Positions 34,130 through 45,519 of a stretch of 64,000 nucleotides of DNA are shown here, piece after piece. Origin of the DNA: Owenia fusiformis (Eukaryota > Annelida > Polychaeta > Sabellida > Oweniidae). Location of the stretch: positions 28,449,915 through 28,513,914 of the forward strand of contig CAIIXF020000001.1 of NCBI GenBank assembly GCA_903813345.2, written 5' to 3'. The notes beneath the pieces were generated by a model. That model did not search any database and was not told the origin of the DNA. It worked only from the letters and a program-made list of their open reading frames with translations. A program made the translations under genes and the position numbers. Position 1 is the stretch's first letter, and every line of letters begins with the position of its first letter.

Positions 34130-35138
34130 CAAGGGCGTTACAATACCCGGGAATTTATCGGTTCGTGCAGTACTTGTTTGTGATAGCGCCCTCTGTAGGT
34201 CACTGTGCTTATAGCCTACAGTAATACGGGGTAGGATATCGGGAATTCGGTCAGTTTCTATCCGTCGATTTCGCTATGAATTGAAGCAAGTGTGACCACT
34301 TTATCCACTTAAACAATTTGATAATTGATTAAATATTTAAACAAAATCGATAAACACGTTGACAAATTGACAGATTAGCTTTTAACTTTCAGCTTTGATG
34401 TTTAAATATTCTGTATTTCTACCGGACTTCTTGCTGAATATCATATTATGTTATAACTTGATTTGGATCATTGCCTGATTGCTCATTCTGAAATTTTGAT
34501 TGTGATTCATGATTGATTGGCAAGAAAAATAATTCCTATTGTTTTCCAGCGAAGTCAAAATGTTACAGCATGAGTTATAATGTCGAGTTTGCATCATGTT
34601 AAATTCTGCTAGTGATTAGAAGTCCATGCACAAGCATACACATAAGAGACAAACACACCCAGGCTCCAGGCCGTGGATGGAAATATAAAACTATTTAAGG
34701 CACAAACTGGTATTAATAGACCGATATGTAGTGTCTACCATGTATTGAAGGTAAACCAATCTGCATTATTAATGTTTCTTCTATCAATACATGGATTGTG
34801 CAATGGAAAAGCAATGGCACAATCAAAAATGTGCATATCAATCGTGAATATCTCTCGGTTCAAAGCTTATTTCCAACAGAATCGTGTCAAAATATGTGTC
34901 TGAGTAACAGTTATACATTATAAGATCGCAAACTCTTACCAATTATCAGCCGAATGGCTCATTTTCAACGAAATGTCCTTAAGACAACAGCCCTGGGTCG
35001 CGCCTGAGACCAAAAACTATTTCAAATAGCCCTCCCCTAATTATATTGGATAATCACATTTATGCGTGCGCGCGCAGCTCATCCACTGAACGAAACGCCA
35101 CTTCCCGCTGAAATCACCGGGTATTGATCTTTCCCTTG
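34130..35138. mobile_element. 7-bp-TSD DNA element, copy B
   Basis: The exact duplication GTTGTAG occurs at 34123-34129 and 35139-35145. It has the same termini as copy A in the opposite orientation and aligns with A along most of its 1009 bp. One block of about 160 bp near 34872-35045 is unlike A (AACAGAATCGTGTCAAAATA and following). A and B thus form an inverted pair around the helical exon. Confidence 0.9.
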
Positions 35139-35145
35139 GTTGTAG

Positions 35146-35850
35146 TCCTATTCACAAACTCAGCCTTTTGGCTCATATCGGTAAGAGGCTATGAACGAAA
35201 AGGATATTGCTATACATTATTAATAATAGCAAATATTGATTTCTGGATCTTTAGAAGCACCCGAGATGTGATGAGGACACAGATTTTATTAGTCCGCCTA
35301 TAATATAATTCCAACTTTTTGTTCATAATTGTAAGTAGTTGCAGTCTCTGACAATCCTAGTACTGTATCAGCTATCACGAAACATGATCTTCATTGTATG
35401 GAGGAGACACGCACCATCTACAACTTGTAGAAAACAAAAATTTAACTTGAACAAAACATGTTGAACACATTTGTAATTTACTTCTTAAATGTACACGGTG
35501 GGTAGTTCAGAGAATTCCCGAATAAAATGTATGTTGGGACATGATCCCATAAGGTAATTATTTTACGACATGCACAATTTACCTTTTTATATACATTTTC
35601 TGACATATACATACATGTTATACAATATAGGCTTTTCATTCAGACATTTTTCACAGATACTTTCGTCTATTATATATCTTTTATTGACTCTTTAGATGTC
35701 ATATCATGACATATTAGTCACTAAGGTAGAGCAGTTCTTCCCATTGTCGAGTTGAAGAACTGGTATCTTTATCCTGGCTAGAACCATAGACAATTCTAGC
35801 CAGCGCCAGCCTTTTATCGAGTTAGCAGCACTCTAGTAATCGCCAGTATA
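35146..35850. other. Intergenic spacer
   Basis: The first 220 bp still belong to the segmental duplication (ends near 35370). Nothing else was recognised. Confidence 0.4.
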
Positions 35851-35995
35851 GGTCAGCAGTCATAGGTCAAAGACAAATCACAAGAAGTGCTGTGACCTGG
35901 GTTTGAACCCAAGACCTCTACTTTTTCAGCCTGAAGCCAGACTTCCTGCTTTTCAGACCAATGCCTTAACCACTAGGCCAACCCGGCGACCACAT
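35850..35995 (-). mobile_element. tRNA-derived SINE
   Basis: On the minus strand, an A-box TGGCCTAGTGGTTAA (35966-35980) is followed about 60 bp on by a B-box GGTTCAAACCC (near 35899-35909). The A-box context GGTTAAGGC resembles tRNA-Ser heads. The distance and lack of a foldable cloverleaf rule out a functional tRNA gene. The body continues towards about 35770 without a clear end. Confidence 0.65.
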
Positions 35996-36454
35996 TTGAA
36001 GTGCTTCCGGTATCAGGACTAAATTAAGCAAGGGTGTCTTTAATGCCCGAGATAAGTCGATGTACTGGACGGAAGCGCATGAGCTACCTAAAGACAAGAT
36101 GATGTGAAGCCGAGGCTCTAGTCAAGCTCGATAATGATGTATCTTAAGATTTAGCTTCGTGTTTCATGCATAATTGAATGGAAATAGAAAACCAAAATCC
36201 AACGGCGCTTGTCTTTATCAAAACCCTTTGCTTATCAAAGGGGGCACGTTCAAACGCCATCTTATGTTCAAGGGTTAATAGTATAGTAGGAACAAGGGGT
36301 TCCCATGCACCCATAAGGTGTGAATAAGTTACATACATTTTTGTAATCCCTAGGGTGTCTATTTAATGAATTCATTTGTTAACATTGCCAACTAATGTCC
36401 CATAGTACTTTTATGGCGGCATTCAGTTACCATGGTTACGCATCTTTAGACATC

Positions 36455-37195
36455 TTACCTTGGTATCTTAAATCATTTGTAGCTCTGTCATTATTTGGTC
36501 TATAGAAATGATATTGGTACCAAATTGAATCTCGTTAAATTTCCAATAAATTTCTGATATTCAATAATGCAAATTATCTAATTTGCATAAATTATGACGT
36601 CATCAATCTATTTTTGGTTCAGAATTTCCAACTATAGCAACGTATCTATTAGAACTGAGGCCGTATGGCAAAATTTCTGAAAGGTTTTGTCCTTTATTCT
36701 ATTAGTAGAAGCTTTAAGCAACATAAAAGTGAAAACAGATTCAAAATTGAATCAGTATTACGAAAGTTATGTAACTTTCGAAGTAACTATCGTGAATGTC
36801 ATTATTTGACAATAATATACATACGTCTTACCTTGGAGTCTTGAATCAATGTAGCTTCGCCATTATTTGGTCTATAGAGATGATATTGGTATCTGATTAA
36901 ACCTTATTAAATTTACTATATGGTTACAATATTCAGTTATGCAAATTAGCTAATTTGCATTAATTGTGACGTCATCAATCCATTTTTGGTTCAGAATATC
37001 CTAGTATAGCAACATATCTATTAGAACTGAGGCCGTATGACAGAATGTGTGCATAGTTTTGTCCCTTATTTGATGAGTGGAAGATATAAGCAACATTGAA
37101 GAGACAACAAATCTTCAAAATTGGATCAGAATTAACAAAATTATCCAGCTTTGGAGGCAGCTACTGTGAACGTCATTGTTTGACAATTATAAAAA
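36455..37195. repeat. Two tandem ~370-bp units in left arm of the giant inverted repeat
   Basis: Both units contain CATTATTTGGTCTATAGA, TAATTTGCAT, GTGACGTCATCAAT or ATGACGTCATCAAT, and CTATTAGAACTGAGGCCGTA in the same order. Unit 1 is about 36455-36826 and unit 2 about 36828-37195. The mirror copies lie at about 40130-40870, so the unit occurs four times. Each carries a TGACGTCA (CRE) palindrome. Confidence 0.75.
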
Positions 37196-37749
37196 GAATA
37201 TTAAATTAACAAAAAAAGTAACAACCATTATATTATAGTTGTTTCAATCTTATTGAGTAAAAATGTGCATGTATTGAACTGAACTAATAAGTATGTGGAA
37301 AGGTTACATGCATTTTGACTATCATTCACAGGGGTCAAAACGGTTATCTCGACCCTGTATATTAAAGATCCAATCTTATAATTTACCATGCACTTTCAAT
37401 GATTCATATAAATAGTATACATATAGTCTGCTTTTCATCATATTCTTCATATTCTTGATTCTTAAAGCATCTGAAGTATATAGCATGATTAGAAGTGAAG
37501 ATGATTCATCATATGGTTTATGTAATATTTCTAACATTTCAGATGCTATGGTAACATCACTTGGTAATGAGGTTTTTACATTTCACGTTCTTAATGAGTT
37601 AAAAGAAAGTTATTCTCCCTTTGCTTTAGAGATAAATAGTTGCATGAATTTGTTTAAAAAAATTATAACTTAATTTAACCTCCTCCTGACAGCCCCCATA
37701 TTTGAAGATTTTGGTGAAACCTGGCAAAATACATTAATAATTAGGTTCC

Positions 37750-39570
37750 AGAAGCCCCCAGAAGCTATATGATGGGCCCCATTGGCCCCAAGAATCTATA
37801 CAGGGGCCCCAAGTGGCCCCCAGAAGGTATACGATGGCCCCCAGAAGCTATACAAGGGCCCATGGAAACTATACTGTGGTCTCCAGAAGCTATATGGTGA
37901 CCCCCAGTGGCCCTCAGAAGCTATATGATGGCCCCAAGAAGCTAAATAGTGGCCCCCAGGAGCTATACGGTGGCACCCAGAAGCTATACAGGGAACCCCA
38001 GTGGCCCAAAGAAGCTATACGATGGCCCCCAGAAGCTATACAGCAGCCCCCAGAAGCTACAAGATGGCCCCCAGAATCTATATGATGGCCCCCAATGGCT
38101 CCCAGAAGCTATACAGGGCCCCCAGTAGCCCCTAGAAGCTATACGGTGGCCCCCAAAGCTATATGGTGGCCCATTGGGGGACACTGTATAGCTTCTGGAG
38201 GCCATCGTATAGCTTATGGGGGCTACCGTTCAGTTTCTGTAGGCCCTTGCATAGCTTCTGGGGGCCATCGTATAGCTTCTGGGAGCCACTGGGGGCCCCT
38301 GTATAGCTTCTGGGGGCTACAGTATAGTTTCTGTAGGCCCTTGCATAGCTTCTGGGGGCCATCGTATAGCTTCTAGGAGCCACTGGGGGCCCCTGTATAG
38401 CTTCTGGGGGCTACAGTACAGTTTCTGCAGGCCCTTGCATAGCTTCTGGGGGCCATCGTATAGCTTCTGGGAGCCACTGTGGACCCCTTTATAGCTTCTG
38501 GGGGCCACCATATAGCTTTCGGGGCCACTGGGGGTCACCGTATAGCTTATAGGGGCTACTGGGGGCCCTTTATAGCTTCTGGGAGCCATTGTGTAGCTTC
38601 TGGGAACCACCATATAGCTCCTGAGGGTCACTATTTAGCTTCTTAGGGCCATCATATAGCCTATGAGGGCCACTGGGGGCCACCGTATAGCTTCTAGGGG
38701 CTACTGGGGGCCCTTCACATCTTCTGGGAGCCATTGGGGGCCATCATATAGATTCTGGGGGCCATCATGTAGCTTTTTGGGGCTCCTGTATAGCTTCTGG
38801 GGGCCTTCGATTAGCTTCTTGGGGCCACTGGGGTCCCCTGTATAGTTTCTGGGAGCCACCATATAGCTCCTGGGGGCCACTAATTAGCTTCTGGAGGCCA
38901 TCATATAGCTTCCGAGGGCCACTGGGGGCCACCTAGAGCTTCTGGAGACCATAGTATAGTTTCTGGGGGCCCTTGTATAGCTTCTGGGGGCCATCGTATA
39001 GCTTCTGGGGGCCCCTGTAAAGCTTCTGGGGGCCACCGTATAGCTTTTTGGGGCCACTGGGGGCCCCTGTATAGCTTCTGGGCGCCACCGTATAGCTCCT
39101 TGGGGCCACAGGGTTTCCTGTATAGCTTCTGGGAGCCACCATATAGCTCCTGGGGGCCACTAATTAGCTTCTGGAGGCCATCATATAGCTTCCGAGGGCC
39201 ACTGGGGGCCACCTAGAGCTTCTGGAGACCATAGTATAGTTTCTGGGGGCCCTTGTATAGCTTCTGGGGGCCATCGTATAGCTTCTGGGGGCCCCTGTAA
39301 AGCTTCTGGGGGCCACCGTATAGCTTTTTGGGGCCACTGGGGGCCCCTGTATAGCTTCTGGGCGCCACTGTATAGCTCCTTCGGGCCACAGGGTTTCCTG
39401 TATAGCTTCTGGGAGCCACCGTATAGCTCCTGGGGGCCACTATTCAGCTTCTGGGGGCCAACATATAGCTTCTGTGGAGCACAGTATAGCTCCTGGGGGC
39501 CACTTGGGGCCCCTGTATAGATTCTTGGGGCCACTGGGGGCCATCATATAGCTTCTGGGGGCTTCTGGAA
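37750..39570. repeat. 21-bp GC-rich minisatellite that inverts at about 38175
   Basis: Monomers are built on CCCCCAGAAGCTATAC (left, 37750-38170) and its reverse complement GTATAGCTTCTGGGGG (right, 38176-39570). The right half includes a higher-order repeat of 280 bp, marked by GGGAGCCACC at 38851, 39131 and 39411. The 21-bp period is a multiple of 3 and leaves long open frames (GPQKLY repeats) that are not genes. Confidence 0.85.
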
Positions 39571-41094
39571 CCTAATAATTAATGTATTTTGCCAGGTTTC
39601 ACCAAAATCTTCAAATATGGGGCTGTCTGGGGGGGGGGGGTTAAATTAATTAAGTTATAATTTTTCTAAACAAATTCATGCAACTATTTATCTCTAAAGC
39701 AAAGGGAGAATAACTTCCTTTTTACTCATTAAGAACGTGAAATGTAAAAACCTCATTATCAAGTGATGTTACCATAGCATCTGAAATGTTAGAAATATTA
39801 CATAAACCATATGATGAATCATCTTCACTTCTAATCATGCTATATACTTCAGATGCTTTAAGAATCAAGAATATGAAGAATATGATGAAAAGCAGACTAT
39901 ATGTATACTATTTATATGAATCATTGAAAGTGCATGGTAAATTATAAGATTGGATCTTTAATATACAGGGTCGAGATAACCGTTTTGACCCCTGTGAATG
40001 ATAGTCAAAATGCATGTAACCTTTCCACATACTTATTAGTTCAGTTCAATACATGCACATTTTTACTCAATAAGATTGAAACAACTATAATATAATGGTT
40101 GTTACTTTTTTTTGTTAATTTAATATTCTTTTTATAATTGTCAAACAATGACGTTCACAGTAGCTGCCTCCAAAGCTGGATAATTTTGTTAATTCTGATC
40201 CAATTTTGAAGATTTGTTGTCTCTTTAATGTTGCTTATATCTTCCACTCATCAAATAAGGGACAAAACTATGCACACATTCTGTCATACGGCCTCAGTTC
40301 TAATAGATATGTTGCTATACTAGGATATTCTGAACCAAAAATGGATTGATGACGTCACAATTAATGCAAATTAGCTAATTTGCATAACTGAATATTGTAA
40401 CCATATAGTAAATTCAACAAGGTTTAATCAGATACCAATATCATCTCTATAGACCAAATAATGGCGAAGCGACATTGATTCAAGACTCTAAGGTAAGAAG
40501 TAATGTATATTATTGTCAAATAATGACATTCACGATAGCTGCCTCGAAAGTTACATAACTTTCGTAATACTGATTCAATTTTGAATCTGTTTTCACTTTT
40601 ATGTTGCTTATACCTTCTACTAATAGAATAAAGGACAAAACCTTTCAGAAATTTTGCCATACGGCCTCAGTTCTAATAGATACGTTGCTATAGTTGGAAA
40701 TTCTGAACCAAAAATAGATTGATGACGTCATAATTTATGCAAATTAGATAATTTGCATAATTGAATATCATAAATTTATTGGAAATTTAACGAGGTTTAA
40801 TTTGGTACCAATATCATTTCTATGGACCAAATAATGACAGAGCTACAAATGATTTAAGACACCAAGGTATGATGTCTAAAGATGCGTAACCATGGTAACT
40901 GAATGCCGCCATAAAAGTACTATGGGACATTAGTTGGCAATGTTAACAAATGGATTCATTAAATAGACACCCTAGGGATTACAAAAATGTATGTAACTTA
41001 TTCACACCTTATGGGTGCATGGGAACCCCTTGTTCCTACTATACTATAATAACTGTTTAAAATAGGTGATGGCAGAAACAATATAATAGTAAAT

Positions 41095-41345
41095 CAATGC
41101 CTATACTTTCATTGTTGACACAAACAATCTAATGGTTGATTACACAATCAATGCCAATACTTTCATTGTTGATACAAAAAATTTAATGGTTAATGACACA
41201 AACAATGTCAATACTTTCACTGCTGGTGCAAACAATATCATGGTTGATGTCACAATCAATGGCAATGCTTTCATTATTGATACAAACAATATCATGGTTG
41301 ATGACTTAATCAATGTCAATACTTCACTGTTAAGACAAACAATAT
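41095..41345. repeat. 54-bp minisatellite, about 4.7 copies
   Basis: Units begin CAATGYCAATACTTTCATTG and repeat every 54 bp. The period is a multiple of 3 and one frame stays open (NVNTF...NNIMVDD), but there is no gene context, so coding is unlikely. Confidence 0.75.
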
Positions 41346-41551
41346 AATTTTGTTTTTGTACATTTGTTTAACTACAATTAAATTGTGTTACAATACTTTT
41401 TACAGCATATTTAATTTTTCATCATTATCTCTTTAAATGGGTTATTCTGGGACTTTTGGTGCAGTTGCCTGCTTATGGGAACATAGGAAAATGTCAGTAA
41501 AAAATAGAACGAGTTTGTTATTAACATGCTAACCAATGCACAAGGATGAAT

Positions 41552-42978
41552 TTATTGCCATCCATCAGGTTTATACGGTTGCAAATAATTCAACATCTTC
41601 ACTAGTGCAGCTGAATCAGGAACGTTATGAGATTTGAATTGCTCCCTAATGTCTTTTATCCATGGTATCCACTCCTGTCTCCATTGAGGATGAGACGCTA
41701 CACTATCAGAAAGTAGTCTCAATCTGAGCATGTTCCGACAGCCTGCCATGTCAATTCGACCAGCAGTATCAACCATCGGGAAATCAACATCTGGTAGTTT
41801 GGTACCTCTGTCATCCTTTACAGAGTCTGCATTATCCCACGCATACTTAGTGTCATATATACGATGTAGGTTAGCAACAATTTCTCTGAAGCACTTTCCA
41901 ATCTTACTGGGTTCGTAAGATTGCTCATTTAGACATTTTTCATAGTGACGTTTCACTGCAGTTGTCAGCATGTAGGTATCCGACCTCGGGGAGAACACCT
42001 CCGTCATCAAGTACTTCAACACGAAAACAATCTGTCTATGGGCATCGTCAAGTCCTTGCTTATTAGCTGGTTTCTCACAAATTGACACTGTCCAATGAAA
42101 CGCTGAATCAGAAAAGTCACAATTCGAACAATGGTCTTTACGAATAGGGTCAACAGGCACCAGGATCAGTCGTCCATTCTCAGTGTGTTTATGATGTACA
42201 CACAGGCACAGATCGACCTCAGTGGGACAGACGGGGGCCTTAAGTAATGTAACTGTAACAGAAGGACCTGTTGTGTCTACTGAAAACTTCTCATAATCAT
42301 CTTTCCCGTTCATGTATTCAAGACATCTCATCACAGCCTTCTGGAAAACAACATAGACGTAAATACTAATCGAACCGGTCACGGGATCGATCACTGGAAG
42401 TTCTTGTGATAGTTCATCACCGAGTTCAGTGTGAAGTTCTTGAAAAATCGCAATCAAAGCATCGGTTTTCAAGGTTACTTGTCCACTCTTTGTACCATGG
42501 ATGTCACGAGTGTCTTTCGTGCCGATCTTTTTAAGTGTATCCACGGAGAGTGTCCATAATAGAAGGAAATCGAATTCGTCAGGATTCATAATCTTCAAAC
42601 CTTTATAGAAGCTTCCAGATTTCACCATTTGTACATCAAAAACACCAGGGTACAACTCATGAAGTGTTTTAATGACATCGTGTACGAACGCTTCTACGTA
42701 TTCTTTTTGTCGTTCCACGTTAGCGTCAGAGTAGTTCACCCTGGCCTTCTTGGCGACGAAGTCCACAAAGGTAGCTAAACTCATATTTTCAAGCTCTTGC
42801 TGTTGTTCATCTTGTGTTGGGTTATCATTACATTCAGCTTCACATGCCGCTATTTGTTTATGGTCATGATTTGTTGCTTTCTCATTATAATTACCCTCAC
42901 ATTTAATGGCTGTCTGTAGCGTGTCTTGTAAGCCATCTGTCCCAGTAGGTTCAGTGTTTTTGGATTCACACTGGAGCC
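41552..42978 (-). CDS. cGAS-like / Mab-21 nucleotidyltransferase, catalytic exon (copy 2)
   Basis: This is the paralogue of the exon at 28896-30313, nearly identical through the catalytic core. KSGSFYKG, NPDEFDFLL and PTEVDLCL (the G-S, E-x-D and D motifs) are all intact. The acceptor ATTATTCCAG|GGCTCC is conserved in position and phase. Differences cluster in the N-terminal acidic linker (GTDGLQDTLQ, EGNYNEKATN) and at a small insertion, TLKKIGTK, just after the core Asp. The intron to the upstream helical exon is only about 236 bp because the two insertions seen in copy 1 are absent. It is probably a functional second enzyme, but see the phase conflict at its upstream exon. Confidence 0.87.
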
Positions 42979-43214
42979 CTGGAATAATATTGGTCATTGT
43001 AAATCAAACCACAATCACAGGAGCTGATTTTATGCAGTGTATCAATATTTGAAATGCACAACATGTAATTTGATCTACTCTTCTTATTATCTGAGCTTCG
43101 GAAAATAAAATAGACAAAACATCAAGGAAATGCTGAACGAATATTAACATAGGTGATGGTATGATTTAAATCAAGCCTACATGAATTTCATCAATGAGAA
43201 TAAAGCATTGATAC

Positions 43215-43975
43215 CATGTGTTTTTTTCCTTTTTCTTCGCCTGTTGGATCAACGCCGTCACCAGTTTTGTTGTTCTTCTATAAGACACTAATAATTTCGC
43301 CTTTGTCATGAAAAGATCAGTTGTCAAGGCAGTCGTCATATCTTCTCTTGGATGCCACATTTTTTCTTTCGAGGCTATTTCCTCTAGAATTTCGGGTCTT
43401 TGCTCACGTGAGCTTTGAAATGTGTCATCTATTGTATTTAATTGTCCCATTGCCTGTGCAAGTAACTGCTGTTTTGTTTCAGCTGATACTGTTTTATCCT
43501 TGATATCATCACATCCTTTTATTTCTTCTTGGGGATCCTTTTGCGCAATATCAGTGGCATTCGGGACGTCTTTCATACTCGCGTCATTATTTGCAGATGT
43601 TATGTCGAGTAACTGTCCAATTGGAGATTCTTTTGAGAGTATCAGAAACTGAAGGTCAAGTAATGTTGAATTCCTTGGTTCGATGTCAACCCCTTTGTCT
43701 TCAACCCCATACACGGTATCTCTGAAAGACTGGACGATATCGTAATTAAGGTCACCGAGTTGCGCTAGTTCGTGAAGTTTGAAGTATACATCGCTTGCCA
43801 ACATGCTTCTTTGTAGATTCCTCAGCATGTTTGGAAAAATCAAATTCTCCATTTCTTCTTGCAGGAGCTGTTTGAAGTGAGTTGTATTCTTCCTGACTAT
43901 TAATGCTGTTACGGATTGTCGCCATGAATCATCCATGGCTTCTTTGATCGTCGCCTCTACATTGTCCGTCTCCAT
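43215..43975 (-). CDS. Helical N-terminal exon paired with cGAS-like gene 2
   Basis: Paralogue of 32677-33433, starting at ATG 43975 after an acceptor ending near 43990 (TTATCTTCCAG|A). The helical blocks are conserved (SWRQSVTALI, HFKQLLQEEMEN, MLRNLQRSML, YFKLHELAQLGDLNYDIV, KAKLLVSYRRTTKLVTALI). The conserved donor CATG|GTATCA at 43215/43214 falls in phase 2 here, not phase 1, because of one extra base in an A-rich run (seven T on the + strand at 43221-43227). Joined to the catalytic exon, the frame would break. Options are a different donor, a sequence error in the homopolymer, or a damaged copy. The stop of the unspliced ORF is at 43166. Confidence 0.6.
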
Positions 43976-44453
43976 CTTCAACCGGAAATCTGGAAGATAA
44001 GCCTAAACATATAACTCTTTATTTCGAATATGTGAAAGCTGTGCTTCTTATAACACGATGCGCAAAAACGTCCTTATTCTGATTCAATGGTAATTTTTTC
44101 ATCATACACTGTTTACGATTTTCATCTGATTCCACACAATATATGGGGCATAACCATAACTAAAATATCCCTAAATTGTGACTTCAAATATTACCTTGAA
44201 ATGGACGGTTTACATACATTCATACACCAGTCGTCAGTTAGTTAATCTTCACTCATTCCAATATCGCTATAAAATGATAAATATGTAATAATACCATTAT
44301 ACAATTGATTGCTGCACTCTCTGCAAAACTATGGTTGAAATCCATGTAGTTATAGAAAAATATAAAATATGGACATTTTTTGCTCATCCTGTAAATACAC
44401 ATTCTGATAAATTTTCTTCCTGGTTGTTGTTTACATGCTTATAGTGGCCCTTA

Positions 44454-44686
44454 AGGTCAGGGTGCACTTTAATAAAACTTCATGACCAAGTGCTATTTTC
44501 AGATAAACATAACTCATTCTACACATCATCTGATCATCTACATCTTTCATTCTTGCACAAAAGATGCATTAGTGTACCTAGACTATTAATTGAGGGTTGA
44601 TAATTCTTCAGAATGTTTGAATAACTAGAATATTCAGTGGTTTACTTTTCAAAATTGCAAAAAAATTCTACAGTGCACCCTGACCT
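44454..44686. mobile_element. 233-bp MITE with TA target site in copy 2
   Basis: TA|AGGTCAGGGTGCACT is mirrored by AGTGCACCCTGACCT|TA. Copy 1 of the duplication shows the likely empty site, CCCTTATTTGAACTCAAT near 33978. Mariner-like by its TA duplication. Confidence 0.8.
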
Positions 44687-44688
44687 TA

Positions 44689-45519
44689 GCTGAACTGAAT
44701 GTAAGATTATTTAGTCAAAACACGTAGTATTGTTAAATGTTTATGATCAGGTAGAAAACCGTTTTTGTTCAATTGAGATGAATGTAAATTGGCAAAGTTC
44801 AAACAATCATTTCTCTAATCTCACCCTTTTGAATCCTCGCATTTATCCAAACTTCCTACTTCCTGTTCAATACATCTTGAGAAAAAAGTCCGTGGAAGAA
44901 ACAAGAGATTGCTCCGTTTTAGATGTGATAAGGACATGGATTTTGTGAGTCCGCCAAAAATATAGTTCAGACATTTTGTTCAAACGTGGACTTTGTCAGT
45001 CTGTCAGCAGTCTCTGACACTTCTACTAGCGATCATCAAGCATTAATTAGTTGAAAATTGTATATCGTATTGGGGAAGTAGTATAAGTAGATGCTACTCT
45101 GCCAGCACGAGCACTTAAAAATGTCTTTGGCGATCTTCTAGACCGTCAAATCTCGGATCACCAACGATCTTACGCCTGGGGACTTATTATTCATTTAAAA
45201 ACTATGTGTTGTCGAAGGTCAAGGAAAGGAGGTCAACGACACATTTCTAGGTCGAAGTCACCTGTAAGGTCTATTTCAGGATATAGAATTCAATGGAAAG
45301 CTAATGCTTTTGATATGTCCCAGACAAAAATCAATCAAATATGAAAATATTTTTCGCACTGTAGTATTATTCTTTGGACACACATGGATAATAATGATAA
45401 TTATTTACTGTCACAATTTGTAAACAAAAAAATCTTGAGATATCATAGTACATGTATATTGTATATCGAGAATTCATCAATGACATGACATGAATCAAAG
45501 ATGTCAGTAAAATCTAGCA
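44689..45519. other. Spacer between cGAS-like gene 2 and the acetyltransferase
   Basis: The first 350 bp are still within the segmental duplication. The rest has no recognised feature. Confidence 0.4.

Larger units (their letters stand above)
28850..35370. repeat. Segmental duplication, copy 1 (copy 2 at about 41500-45040)
   Basis: Both copies lie in the same orientation. They share the cGAS-like exon, the intron, the helical-region exon and upstream non-coding sequence. The last clearly shared stretch is GCAGTCTCTGACA near 35341 and near 45008. Copy 1 is longer mainly because of three insertions (30397-31456, 31483-32511, 34130-35138). Copy 2 has its own insertion at 44454-44686. The coding core is far better conserved than the flanks. 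Confidence 0.85.
36278..41047. repeat. 4.77 kb giant inverted repeat (foldback) with minisatellite core
   Basis: The left edge TAGTATAGTAGGAACAAGGG (36279-) is mirrored at the right edge, CCCTTGTTCCTACTATACTA (-41046). The arms of about 1.47 kb pair almost continuously from the edges to about 37750 and 39567, differing by scattered single bases. Each arm holds two tandem copies of a roughly 370-bp unit. The core is a minisatellite that also switches strand. There is no coding capacity and no clear target duplication. It separates the two cGAS-like gene copies. Confidence 0.9.

Noticed and set aside
35893-35990. Possible tRNA-Ser gene on the minus strand
   Set aside because: A- and B-boxes are present, but the spacing and stems do not give a cloverleaf; better explained as a SINE head.
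36428-36441. X-box-like GTTACCATGGTTAC in the giant inverted repeat (mirror near 40888)
   Set aside because: It fits the consensus only on one strand, lies in a repeat and has no gene start nearby.
37813-39534. Many overlapping ORFs of 70-117 codons with GPQKLY-type repeats on both strands
   Set aside because: They arise from a 21-bp minisatellite whose period is a multiple of 3. Both strands are open and there is no gene context.
36278-41047. CRISPR-like array in the repeated core
   Set aside because: Repeats are contiguous 21-bp tandem units without unique spacers, in a eukaryotic genome.
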